NCBI GenBank assembly: GCA_036172455.1
Contig: JAXKVY010000001.1
Location: 1-64,000 of the forward strand
Length of the DNA stretch: 64,000 nucleotides
Origin: Candidatus Izemoplasma sp.
Lineage (GTDB): Bacteria; Bacillota_I; Bacilli_A; Izemoplasmatales; Izemoplasmataceae
Direction: 5' to 3'
The translations under genes and the position numbers were made by a program. The notes beneath the pieces were generated by a model. That model saw nothing but the letters and a program-made list of their open reading frames with translations. It did no database searches and was not told the DNA's origin. Positions 16,102 to 25,019 of the stretch are shown here, piece after piece (the stretch's first letter is position 1; each line of letters opens with the position of its first letter).

Positions 16102-17823
16102 ATGAAGAAACTAACGGGTATAGGCGCGAGTGATGGGATTGCCATCGAAAAGGTTTTTGTCTTAGAAGATATAGATGTGACCGCAGAAAAGCAATCCATT
16201 ACAGATCCTGATGCAGAAAAGCAACGATTAAAAGATGCCTTGAGTCTTGCGGAAAGTGAACTAGAAGCGATTCGCGACAAAACCAAAAAGGAACTTGATG
16301 ATGAACATGCGATGATTTTTGATGCCCATATTCAAATTGTTAATGATCCTGAAATGGCGAATCAAGTTGAATCAAAAATTGATAATGACTTGGTAAATGC
16401 AGAATATGCGTATCAAGAAGTAGCAAATGCTTTTGCAGAAATGTTTAAAGCGATGGATAATGATTACATGAAAGAAAGAGCGGCAGATGTCGTTGATGTC
16501 AGTCGTCGTGTTATTGCGCATTTAATGGATATCACATTAAATGATCCATCAACAATCGATGAAGAAGTCATAGTTGTTGCCAATGATTTAACACCAAGTG
16601 ATACAGCTCAATTAAATAAACAATATGTAAAAGGGTTTATCACAAATATTGGTGGTCGCACGTCGCATAGTGCTATCATGGCAAGAAGTTTAGAAATCCC
16701 TGCGATTGTAGGGACGAAAAATATCACTGAACAAGTACAGGATGGAGACATGGTTATCTTAGATGGCCTTGATGGCAAAGTGATTATCAGCCCATCTGAA
16801 AGTGATATAAAAACGTATCAAGCCAAAGCCAAAGAGTATGCTGAAAAGGTTAAAATTTGGGAACAATATACTGATAAAAAAAGTATCACAGAAGATAAAC
16901 ATCATGTTGAAATCGCAGCTAATATAGGCTCTCCTGATGATATAACGAGTGTGTTAAATAGTGGGGCAGAAGGGATAGGCCTTTATCGTACTGAGTTTTT
17001 ATATATGAATAGTGATGAATTACCTACTGAAGAAGAACAATTTGTCGCTTATAAAAAAGTCTTAGAAGCTATGGGAGATAAAAAAGTTGTAATTCGCACA
17101 TTAGATATTGGTGGCGATAAACAACTGGATTATTTAAAATTAGATGATGAGCTAAATCCGTTTTTAGGTCACCGTGCATTGCGCTTGTGTTTAGCTGAAA
17201 AAGCATTATTTAAAACGCAATTACGGGCCCTTTTAAGAGCAAGTAAATACGGAAACTTACATATTATGTTCCCGATGGTTGCAACCCTTGATGAGTTGCG
17301 ACAAGCAAAAGCTGTTTTAGAAGAAGCAAAAACTGAATCCTTAGCTGATAACAATGAAGTTGGAGAACCAAAAGTTGGTATTATGGTTGAAATTCCATCA
17401 GTTGCGATTTTGGCTGATAAATTTGCTAAAGAAGTTGATTTCTTTAGCATCGGAACGAATGACTTAATTCAGTATTCATTTGCTGCTGGCAGAATGAATG
17501 AAAAAGTAAGTTACTTGTATCAACCGTATAATCCATCACTATTACGTTTAATTAAAATGGTGATTGATGCTTCACATGACGCTGGTATTTGGACAGGTAT
17601 GTGTGGTGAAATGGCGGGAGACGCTGTGGCGGCACCGATTTTATTAGGTCTAGGATTAGATGAGTTTTCAATGAGTGCATCGAGTGTATTAAGAACTCGT
17701 CATTTATTTAGCCAACTGAATTATGAAAAGATGCAACAAGAAGCCACAAAAGTACTCGATTTTGCAACGAATCAGGAAGTAAAAACATATTTTGAAAAAA
17801 TAATAAAGGAGAACACACAATGA
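16102..17823 (+). CDS. ptsI: PTS enzyme I (phosphoenolpyruvate-protein phosphotransferase)
   Basis: Takes phosphate from phosphoenolpyruvate and passes it to HPr, the first step of all PTS sugar uptake. The phosphorylated residue is His189 in GGRTSHSAIMARSLEIPAIVG. The PEP-binding TIM-barrel half shows GIGLYRTEFLYM, GGDKQLDYL, the FSIGTNDLIQY motif and the GMCGEMAGD cysteine motif. Length 573 is standard. It is the first gene of the pair; ptsH follows with a 4-base overlap, the reverse of the usual ptsH-ptsI order. Confidence 0.97.
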   Translation: MKKLTGIGASDGIAIEKVFVLEDIDVTAEKQSITDPDAEKQRLKDALSLAESELEAIRDKTKKELDDEHAMIFDAHIQIVNDPEMANQVESKIDNDLVNAEYAYQEVANAFAEMFKAMDNDYMKERAADVVDVSRRVIAHLMDITLNDPSTIDEEVIVVANDLTPSDTAQLNKQYVKGFITNIGGRTSHSAIMARSLEIPAIVGTKNITEQVQDGDMVILDGLDGKVIISPSESDIKTYQAKAKEYAEKVKIWEQYTDKKSITEDKHHVEIAANIGSPDDITSVLNSGAEGIGLYRTEFLYMNSDELPTEEEQFVAYKKVLEAMGDKKVVIRTLDIGGDKQLDYLKLDDELNPFLGHRALRLCLAEKALFKTQLRALLRASKYGNLHIMFPMVATLDELRQAKAVLEEAKTESLADNNEVGEPKVGIMVEIPSVAILADKFAKEVDFFSIGTNDLIQYSFAAGRMNEKVSYLYQPYNPSLLRLIKMVIDASHDAGIWTGMCGEMAGDAVAAPILLGLGLDEFSMSASSVLRTRHLFSQLNYEKMQQEATKVLDFATNQEVKTYFEKIIKENTQ

Positions 17824-18080
17824 GAAGAGAATACAAAATAGTGGATGAAGCCGGACTACATGCTCGCCCAGCGAGTTTGTTAGTTAAAGAAGCAGCAAAG
17901 TTTGAGAATGACATCCTTATTGCGTTTAAAGAAAAGAAATTAACGTTAAAATCCATTATGGCAGTCATGAGTTTAGGGGTTCCTAAAAACTCGGTTATTG
18001 CGATTGAAGTTGAGGGTGAAGATGCTGAAGAGGTATTTAATGCCCTTGAAAAAGTATTGGTAGAACAAGCGTTGATTTAA
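17820..18080 (+). CDS. ptsH: PTS phosphocarrier HPr
   Basis: Small carrier that relays phosphate from EI to sugar-specific EIIA domains, including the fructose IIA in this window. His14 (GLHARPAS) is the relay site. Ser45 in LKSIMAVMSLGV matches the site used by HPr kinase for carbon catabolite control in Gram-positive bacteria. HPr kinase itself is not in this window. The start codon overlaps the ptsI stop as ATGA, so the two are translationally coupled. Confidence 0.96.
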   Translation: MRREYKIVDEAGLHARPASLLVKEAAKFENDILIAFKEKKLTLKSIMAVMSLGVPKNSVIAIEVEGEDAEEVFNALEKVLVEQALI

Positions 18081-18102
18081 CCAGTAGACATACTGGTTTT
18101 TT
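18079..18102 (+). terminator. terminator of ptsI-ptsH
   Basis: AACCAGTA-GACA-TACTGGTT (18079-18098) followed by T4. Confidence 0.85.
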
Positions 18103-18194
18103 CTTTGCATCTTTTTATATCGTATTACTTTATAAATAAGCAAAGATATACTATAATACATAAGAAATCAAAGATGCGTTAAAATGTTTATTCG

Positions 18195-18223
18195 TTGAAA
18201 AAAAGAGACATTAAACGTATAAT
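18195..18223 (+). promoter_or_regulatory. promoter of lon
   Basis: TTGAAA (18195-18200), 17-base spacer, TATAAT (18218-18223). I see no CIRCE or other heat-shock operator. Confidence 0.6.
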
Positions 18224-18259
18224 TATAATGTAAGTAGTACACAAAAAAGAGGTGAGATT

Positions 18260-20584
18260 ATGTACGAAAGAAATGTTTACACCGAAGGCCAATTGCCAAG
18301 TATTGCGATACGGGGAGTCGCACCGTTTCCACATACTGATATGCGTATTGAAGTCGGCCGTGCAGTTAGTAAAAATGCATTAACAGAAGCCGAAAACAAT
18401 CACGATGGGTATGTTCTTTTACTTGTGCAAGAAGATCCCACTCACGACACACCAACAAAAGACAATGTTTTAGAATATGGTGTCGTTGCTAAAATTGGAA
18501 TTAAAATCAAATTACCTAATAAAAATTATAAAGTTAAATTCGACCCAATTATTCGTGCGAAAGTTGATGAGATTACACAAGTCAATCCATTCTTCATGTG
18601 TACATTCAAAACAATGCCAACAAAACAAGATGATATTGATCATGAGTTAGCGCTTGTTAGAATGTTAACCAAACAAATCCTTGACAATAGTAAACAGGTA
18701 TTAAATAATCCTAAACAAGCTATTGAAGCTATTCAAAAAGGCGTATCAAGCGATAAATTATGTGATTTGGTCGCAAGTAACTTAAAGGTAAGTGAAAGTC
18801 AAAAGTTCAAATATTTGAAGACAGATTCGTTAAATAAACGCTTAACGTATTTATTAGAAGATGTCGAAAAAGAAAAATACATGACAGATATTGAGAATCA
18901 AATCAATATGACTGTCAAGAAAAACATTGATGAAAACCAAAAAGAGTATTATCTTCGTGAAAAGATGAAGGCCATCCAAGAAGAACTTGGAGACAAGGTG
19001 AAAAAAGAAAGCGACATCGAAGAACTAAAAGAGCAAATTTTAGCCAAAAAAATGCCTGAACATATTGAAGAAAAGGCGCTTTATGAATTACAACGCTATC
19101 AAAGCATACCAACATCTAGTGGAGAATCTGGTGTTATAAGAACATATTTAGATTTCTTACTTGATTTACCATGGCATGAAGAAAGTGTTGATGAAACGGA
19201 TATCCATAAGGCAGAAGATGCCCTCGATAAAACCCACTTTGGTCTTGAAAAAGTCAAAGAACGGATCATTGAGTATTTGGCTGTAAAAATTTTAACAGGA
19301 AAAAATCCACAAACGATCCTATGTTTAGTTGGGCCACCAGGTGTTGGGAAAACATCTCTAGCCCAAAGTATTGCCAAAGCCTTAGGGCGTAAGTTTGTTA
19401 AACAATCCCTAGGTGGGGTTAAAGATGAATCAGAAATTCGTGGACACCGTAGAACGTACTTAGGGGCATTACCTGGGCGTATCTTACAAGGAATGAAAAA
19501 AGCTAAAGTCGTAAACCCTGTCTTCTTATTAGATGAGGTTGACAAATTAGGATCAGACTATAAAGGGGACCCGAGTGCGGCATTATTAGAGGTATTAGAT
19601 CCTGAACAAAATGCGAATTTTAGTGATCATTACTTAGAAGACGAATACGACTTAAGTCATGTTCTCTTTATTGCAACGGCGAACTACTTAGGTAATATTC
19701 CTGCGCCATTACGTGATCGTATGGAAATTATTGAACTCTCTAGTTATACTGAATTAGAAAAAGTCAATATAGCCAAAATTCACTTAGTCGAGAAACAACT
19801 GAGTAATCATGGCTTAGATAAAGACAAATTTGAAATCACTGATGATGCGATCTTAGAAATGATTCAAAGTTATACAAGAGAAGCTGGCGTGAGACAACTT
19901 GATCGAATATTTGGATCACTTGTCCGTAAAGCTATTAAGATTATCTTAGGCGATAAAAAAGACAAAGTTGTCATTGAAAAAGATGATTTACAAGAGTTCT
20001 TAGGAAAACCTAAGTTTAAAAACTCAAAAGCAGAGAAAGATGATCAAGTCGGTGTTGTGACTGGGCTTGCTTATACCCAATTTGGTGGTGACACATTACC
20101 AGTTGAGGTAACTTACTACAAAGGTAAAGGCAACTTAGTGTTAACCGGTAAACTGGGTGATGTAATGAAAGAAAGTGCCCAAGCTGCGCTAAGTTATGTA
20201 AAATCTAACGCAGAAAGACTTGGCATTGATATGGAACTTTTTAAAGATAATGATATTCATATTCATGTACCTGAAGGAGCCGTACCAAAAGATGGACCAA
20301 GTGCGGGGGTAACCATTACTACAGCGATTGTCAGTGTCTTGACAAATAAAAAAGTTGATCACTTCATTGGCATGACCGGTGAAATCACATTACGAGGTCG
20401 TGTTTTACCAATTGGTGGTTTAAAAGAAAAATCAATTGCGGCACATCGCAGCGGATTAAAAACAATTATGATTCCATTAGACAATAAAAAAGACTTAGAA
20501 GACATTCCAGATGATGTCAGAAAAGACTTAGAAATTGTCCCTGTCGAAATGATTGATGAAATCATTACGCGTGCATTAAAATAA
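18260..20584 (+). CDS. lon: ATP-dependent protease Lon
   Basis: Cytoplasmic AAA+ serine protease that degrades damaged and regulatory proteins. The N-terminal substrate domain (LPSIAIRGVAPFPHT) is followed by a coiled-coil section, the AAA+ module with Walker A GPPGVGKTS and Walker B VFLLDEVDKL, and the peptidase domain. Catalytic Ser681 (PKDGPSAGV) and Lys724 (GGLKEKS) are both there with the usual 43-residue spacing. Length 774 fits the LonA type. Single gene with its own promoter and terminator. Confidence 0.97.
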   Translation: MYERNVYTEGQLPSIAIRGVAPFPHTDMRIEVGRAVSKNALTEAENNHDGYVLLLVQEDPTHDTPTKDNVLEYGVVAKIGIKIKLPNKNYKVKFDPIIRAKVDEITQVNPFFMCTFKTMPTKQDDIDHELALVRMLTKQILDNSKQVLNNPKQAIEAIQKGVSSDKLCDLVASNLKVSESQKFKYLKTDSLNKRLTYLLEDVEKEKYMTDIENQINMTVKKNIDENQKEYYLREKMKAIQEELGDKVKKESDIEELKEQILAKKMPEHIEEKALYELQRYQSIPTSSGESGVIRTYLDFLLDLPWHEESVDETDIHKAEDALDKTHFGLEKVKERIIEYLAVKILTGKNPQTILCLVGPPGVGKTSLAQSIAKALGRKFVKQSLGGVKDESEIRGHRRTYLGALPGRILQGMKKAKVVNPVFLLDEVDKLGSDYKGDPSAALLEVLDPEQNANFSDHYLEDEYDLSHVLFIATANYLGNIPAPLRDRMEIIELSSYTELEKVNIAKIHLVEKQLSNHGLDKDKFEITDDAILEMIQSYTREAGVRQLDRIFGSLVRKAIKIILGDKKDKVVIEKDDLQEFLGKPKFKNSKAEKDDQVGVVTGLAYTQFGGDTLPVEVTYYKGKGNLVLTGKLGDVMKESAQAALSYVKSNAERLGIDMELFKDNDIHIHVPEGAVPKDGPSAGVTITTAIVSVLTNKKVDHFIGMTGEITLRGRVLPIGGLKEKSIAAHRSGLKTIMIPLDNKKDLEDIPDDVRKDLEIVPVEMIDEIITRALK

Positions 20585-20590
20585 TATCTA

Positions 20591-20618
20591 AACACCCAAG
20601 TCATTTGGGTGTTTTTTT
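20591..20618 (+). terminator. terminator of lon
   Basis: AACACCCAA/TTGGGTGTT stem (20591-20613) followed by a T-run. Confidence 0.88.
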
Positions 20619-20696
20619 ATGACATTCTAAGTGGGATTGTGTATTTAGAAAAGGACTAAATTGTGGTAAAATAATATAGAAAGAGGAGGAAGATAT

Positions 20697-22454
20697 ATGA
20701 AAACATGGAATTTGAATGACTTGTATGAATCATTTGATTCAGAAGCATTCCAACAAGATTTAGCAACCATTGAAGTCGAGATAAAGGCAATGAATGAATT
20801 TGCTAAAGCGGCCTTTGATTCGCCAGATGAGGCAAAGGAGAAACTCTTAACTTATATCAAACAACAAGAGAGTTTACAAACATACTTCCGTAAGGCATTT
20901 GCGTTTTGTTCACTCTCAATCAGTGTCGATGCGAGTAACACAGAAGCACGTAAGTACATGAATACTTTACAAGAACACTCAAGTAACACGACATACGCAT
21001 CAACACGCTTCACTAAATGGTTACCAACGGTAAAAGACTTAGATACTATTATTGAGACGACCGATGAGCTAAAAGATGCAAAGTATTATTTAGAACGTAT
21101 CTTAACCCAAGCAAAACATGTATTAAGCGATAAGGAAGAAGCCATTATTGCAAAGATGCGCAATACAGGATCATCAGCATGGTCACAGTTACAAGGGGAG
21201 TTAACATCGACTTTAAAAGTCCCTTATGATGGAAAAGAGATCACGTTAAGTGAAGTGAGAAACTTATCCAGTGACAAAGATCAAACCGTAAGAAAGAATG
21301 CTTACCTAGCTGAACAAAAAGCTTATCCTAAAATTGAACGTTCTGTTGCTTATGCGATGAATGGTGTAAAAGGGGAAGTTAATACATTATCAAAATTAAG
21401 AGGATATAACAGTCCATTAGCCCAAGCTGTTGAGCAATCACGGATGAAACAAGAAACATTAGATGCGTTGATTGCCGCAATGAAAGAATATTTACCGGTA
21501 TTCCAGACTTATTTAAAACGCAAAGGGGCGTTACTCGGTCATGATGACAAGATACCATATTATGATTTATTCGCACCTCTAGGTAAAAGTTCACGCACCT
21601 TTACCGAAGAAGAAGCAATGACTTATATCTTTAAAAATTTTAAAACATTTAGTGATGACTTAGAAGGATTGGCTAGACGTGCTTGGAATGAGGAATGGAT
21701 TGATTTCACCCCACGCGATGGAAAACGCGGTGGCGCATTTTGTTCAAACTTACATCCGATCAAACAATCACGTATTCTGACAAACTTCACCGGTAGCTTT
21801 AGTAATGTCATAACGTTAGCCCATGAACTTGGACATGCTTACCATGGAGATCAAATCTTTAAAGAACGCCCAATCAACTCAAGTTATACAATGCCTGTCG
21901 CAGAAACAGCATCAACATTCTGTGAAACGATTGTTAAGAATGCCGCGTTAGAAGATGCGGAAAAAGAGGAAAAAATCTTCATTTTAGAACAATCAATTAT
22001 GGGATCAACCCAAGTTATTGTCGATATTTATTCACGGTTTTTATTCGAATCAAAAGTCTTTGAAACACGGCAAGAAACCCCATTAAATAGCGACATGTTA
22101 AAAACAATGATGCTAGACGCTCAAAAAGCTGCCTATGGCGATGCTTTGGATGAGGACTTTATGCATCCATATGCTTGGTTAAATAAACCACATTATTATA
22201 TTGGCGGATTATCATTCTATAACTTCCCTTATGCATTCGGATTATTATTTGCAAAAGGCATTTATGCCGCATATAAAGAACAAGGCGATGCCTTTGTTGA
22301 TAAAATTAACATGTTATTACAAAAAACAGGACAAAAATCTGTCGAAGATGTCGCACGTTTAGTTGGTCTTGATGTGACAGATAAAGATTTCTGGAAAACC
22401 AGTTTAGATGTCATTAAAGATGAAATAGATTTATTTTTAGAATTAACAAAATAA
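20697..22454 (+). CDS. pepF: oligoendopeptidase F (M3 zinc peptidase)
   Basis: Cytoplasmic metallopeptidase that trims short peptides. The zinc motif HELGH is at 376-380 (ITLAHELGHAYHGDQIF), with the second ligand region ETASTFCETI about 25 residues later. At 585 residues the length matches the PepF/M3B family. AGAGGAGGAAG precedes the ATG. It stands alone between the lon terminator and its own. Confidence 0.95.
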   Translation: MKTWNLNDLYESFDSEAFQQDLATIEVEIKAMNEFAKAAFDSPDEAKEKLLTYIKQQESLQTYFRKAFAFCSLSISVDASNTEARKYMNTLQEHSSNTTYASTRFTKWLPTVKDLDTIIETTDELKDAKYYLERILTQAKHVLSDKEEAIIAKMRNTGSSAWSQLQGELTSTLKVPYDGKEITLSEVRNLSSDKDQTVRKNAYLAEQKAYPKIERSVAYAMNGVKGEVNTLSKLRGYNSPLAQAVEQSRMKQETLDALIAAMKEYLPVFQTYLKRKGALLGHDDKIPYYDLFAPLGKSSRTFTEEEAMTYIFKNFKTFSDDLEGLARRAWNEEWIDFTPRDGKRGGAFCSNLHPIKQSRILTNFTGSFSNVITLAHELGHAYHGDQIFKERPINSSYTMPVAETASTFCETIVKNAALEDAEKEEKIFILEQSIMGSTQVIVDIYSRFLFESKVFETRQETPLNSDMLKTMMLDAQKAAYGDALDEDFMHPYAWLNKPHYYIGGLSFYNFPYAFGLLFAKGIYAAYKEQGDAFVDKINMLLQKTGQKSVEDVARLVGLDVTDKDFWKTSLDVIKDEIDLFLELTK

Positions 22455-22478
22455 GGCCTTGGCCTTATTTTTTTTTGC
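22450..22478 (+). terminator. terminator of pepF
   Basis: AATAAGGCC/GGCCTTATT stem (22450-22469) with a 2-base loop and a long T-run. It includes part of the stop codon. Confidence 0.85.
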
Positions 22479-22519
22479 TTTTTACACAAAAATATGAAAA
22501 AAAATGGAAAAGTAACGAA

Positions 22520-22552
22520 AAAGTTTGACAAACTTTGGAAAAGTGATAAAAT
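22520..22552 (+). promoter_or_regulatory. promoter and probable operator of the fructose operon
   Basis: TTGACA (22525-22530), 16-base spacer, TAAAAT (22547-22552) with extended TG. A perfect 17-base palindrome AAAGTTTGACAAACTTT (22520-22536) covers the -35 box. The adjacent gene encodes a DeoR-type repressor, so this is a likely self-regulated operator. Confidence 0.65.
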
Positions 22553-22587
22553 TAAATTAGATATGAAAGCGTTTCAGGAGTGATTAT

Positions 22588-23277
22588 ATGCAAAAAAGTA
22601 AACGAATGAAAGCTATTAAAAATTATCTTCAACAACATAAAGATGTTCAAATTAGTGAATTGACAGATATTATTGAAGCGAGTGAATCAACGATTAGACG
22701 AGATATAAAAGAGTTGGCTAAAGAAGGATTTTTGGTTGAACTTTACGGAAGTATTGTTTTAAATCAACAAAACGATCCTGATACTTTATTAAACCGACGT
22801 CTTGGCGAACAGGTAGCTGAGAAGTCAGTTATTGGTGAAAAAGCAGCCCAAAAAATTAAAAATAATGATTTTATCTATATTGATGCTGGATCAACTACCT
22901 ATTATATGTTGCGGTTTATTCAAGCGCACAATATCACGATTGTTACGAACGGATTAAATATTGCCATTGAAGCGTCACGATTAAATTTCAGTGTTTATAT
23001 GGTTGGTGGCGAAGTTAAATATATTACAACAGCTATAGTTGGTGAACAAGCAATACAATCAATTCAAAAATACCATTTTGATAAGTGTTTTATGGGTGTT
23101 AATGGTTATAATGATGAGAGCTATACGACACCAGAAATTCGAGAAGGTAGTCTCAAACACGAAGTGATAAAGCATAGTAATGTGACATATGTTCTAGCAG
23201 ATACTTCGAAATATAATAAACAAACAAATTACGCATTTGCATCACGTGATGAAGGACATCTTATTAATGAAGGTTAG
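22588..23277 (+). CDS. fruR: DeoR-family regulator of the fructose PTS operon
   Basis: N-terminal DeoR helix-turn-helix (about residues 6-60, ISELTDIIEASESTIRRDIKELAKEGFLVELYGS) and a C-terminal sugar-phosphate sensor domain with the IDAGSTTYYM and VTNGLNIA patterns. The first gene of the operon with fruK and the three EII genes, so its ligand is probably fructose 1-phosphate, as in other FruR proteins. At 229 residues it is slightly shorter at the C-terminal end than most members. Confidence 0.88.
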   Translation: MQKSKRMKAIKNYLQQHKDVQISELTDIIEASESTIRRDIKELAKEGFLVELYGSIVLNQQNDPDTLLNRRLGEQVAEKSVIGEKAAQKIKNNDFIYIDAGSTTYYMLRFIQAHNITIVTNGLNIAIEASRLNFSVYMVGGEVKYITTAIVGEQAIQSIQKYHFDKCFMGVNGYNDESYTTPEIREGSLKHEVIKHSNVTYVLADTSKYNKQTNYAFASRDEGHLINEG

Positions 23278-23288
23278 GAGTGTTATTA

Positions 23289-24209
23289 ATGATTTATACA
23301 TGCACACTGAACCCGGCAATTGATTATCGAATTGAATGTGATACGTTTAATCTTGGTACATTAAATAGATCATCATTCAGTAAATTTACTGTTGGGGGTA
23401 AGGGCATCAATGTATCAATGGTGTTAAAAGAACTTGATACAAAAAGCGTTGCGATTGGGTACACCGGGGGATTTACAGGTACTTACATCAAAGAATATTT
23501 AATCGACGAATTAAATATTGAAAATCATTTTATCGATATTCCTTCGCCAACACGAATTAATGTTAAGTTACTTGTTGATGATGAAGAAACTGAAATCAAT
23601 CAAAGTGGTCCCATTATCGGTACTGAAGAACTCAAACTTTTAACCGATTTTATTGATACGTTAAACACCGATGATATATTAGTCTGTGGAGGATCGCAAG
23701 GACGTTCCAAGCAAAATAGTTACTTAGAGATTGCCAAACAATGTCATCATAAAAACATTGATTTTATCATTGATTCGTCAGGTCAATCAATGTTAGATGT
23801 ACTCGCTTATCATCCCCTTCTTGTGAAACCAAATATCTATGAATTAGAAGAATATTTTGATGTGACCTTGAATACCGAAGATAAAATAATTAGTTATGGC
23901 AAGAAATTAATTGATTTAGGTGCAAAGAATGTTATTGTGTCGCGTGGTGAAAAAGGCTCACTGTTTATTAATGACAACCATATTTATCGCGCCGATTTAA
24001 TCATTGGTGATGTAAAAAACACTGTTGGTGCAGGTGATAGTATGGTGGCTGGATTTGTCAGTGCTTATACGCAAAGACAAAACGATAAACAAGCCTATCA
24101 ATTAGCTGTTGCTAGTGCAACAGCAACTGCTTTTAGCTATAGTTTAGCGAAGAGAGAAGATATAGATAAGTATTTAAACCAGGTTGTGGTTAATGAGGTG
24201 AAAAGATGA
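23289..24209 (+). CDS. fruK: 1-phosphofructokinase
   Basis: PfkB-family kinase converting fructose 1-phosphate and ATP to fructose 1,6-bisphosphate. It has the family start TCTLNPAIDYRIECD, GGKGINVSMVLKELD and the anion-hole/catalytic motif VGAGDSMVAGF. The frame opens at a GTG (23280), but that codon overlaps the ribosome site TTAGGAG, so the ATG at 23289 is taken (306 aa). It overlaps the IIA gene by ATGA. Confidence 0.93.
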   Translation: MIYTCTLNPAIDYRIECDTFNLGTLNRSSFSKFTVGGKGINVSMVLKELDTKSVAIGYTGGFTGTYIKEYLIDELNIENHFIDIPSPTRINVKLLVDDEETEINQSGPIIGTEELKLLTDFIDTLNTDDILVCGGSQGRSKQNSYLEIAKQCHHKNIDFIIDSSGQSMLDVLAYHPLLVKPNIYELEEYFDVTLNTEDKIISYGKKLIDLGAKNVIVSRGEKGSLFINDNHIYRADLIIGDVKNTVGAGDSMVAGFVSAYTQRQNDKQAYQLAVASATATAFSYSLAKREDIDKYLNQVVVNEVKR

Positions 24210-24673
24210 AAATTGTAGATTTAATTACTAAAGACATCATTACACTTGAGTTATCATCTTCAACAAAACAAGATGTGATTCAAGAATTGGCAGAATTGTT
24301 AAAAAGCGATGACAGAATCAGTGATTTAGATAAGTTTGTTGAAGAAGTCAACAAACGTGAAGCCTTAGGAAGTACTGGTGTTGGCTATGGTGTCGCCATC
24401 CCCCATGCTAAAACCAAATACGTTAAACGTTCTAGTCTAGTGTTTGGTCGGACAAATGAAGGATTTGATTATGATAGCTTAGATGGCAAAGAGACTGATC
24501 TTTTCTTCATGATTGCTGTCCCAGAAGGGGGAGAAAATCTTCATTTAAGAACACTCGCAAAATTGTCACGCGGGTTAATGGATGAAACATTTAGAGAAGA
24601 ATTACGTAACGCGAAAACAAAAGAAGCATTAATTCATACATTAAGTCAAATTGATAAGGAGGAAGCAAAATGA
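24206..24673 (+). CDS. PTS fructose-type EIIA component
   Basis: Receives phosphate from HPr at His67 (VAIPHAKTKYV) and passes it to IIB. The 155-residue protein is one complete EIIA domain of the fructose/mannitol family. IIA, IIB and IIC are separate genes here, while in many Gram-positive bacteria they form one FruA polypeptide. Start and stop codons overlap with fruK and the IIB gene as ATGA. Confidence 0.93.
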   Translation: MKIVDLITKDIITLELSSSTKQDVIQELAELLKSDDRISDLDKFVEEVNKREALGSTGVGYGVAIPHAKTKYVKRSSLVFGRTNEGFDYDSLDGKETDLFFMIAVPEGGENLHLRTLAKLSRGLMDETFREELRNAKTKEALIHTLSQIDKEEAK

Positions 24674-24996
24674 AATTAATTGTCGGTGTAACATCATGTC
24701 CAACAGGGATAGCACATACGTATATGGCTGCCGAAAGTATTGAAAAAGCAGCAAAAAAAGCTGGTGCAAAAGCAAAAGTTGAAACCAATGGTTCAATCGG
24801 TGTTGAAAACAAATTATCAGACAAAGACATTGAAGAAGCGGTAGCGGTGATTGTTGCCGCAGATGCACGTGTGAAAATGAAACGTTTTGATGGCAAACCG
24901 TTAATTGAAGTCAGTGTGTCAGAAGCAATAAAAAATAGTAAAAAACTTGTAGAAGACGCATTGGATGGCAAATTTAAAACTTACGAGCACAAATAA
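24670..24996 (+). CDS. PTS fructose-type EIIB component
   Basis: Carries phosphate on Cys10 (VGVTSCPTGIAHTYMAAE), the standard fructose IIB signature, and hands it to the sugar in the IIC channel. A single 108-residue domain, coupled to the IIA gene by a 4-base overlap. Confidence 0.93.
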   Translation: MKLIVGVTSCPTGIAHTYMAAESIEKAAKKAGAKAKVETNGSIGVENKLSDKDIEEAVAVIVAADARVKMKRFDGKPLIEVSVSEAIKNSKKLVEDALDGKFKTYEHK

Positions 24997-25019
24997 ACAA
25001 AATATAAAGGAGGAGTTTC

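Noticed and set aside
17815-17830. UGA read as tryptophan (mycoplasma code)
   Set aside because: Many genes end cleanly at TGA and conserved tryptophans use TGG, for example in valS and thyA.
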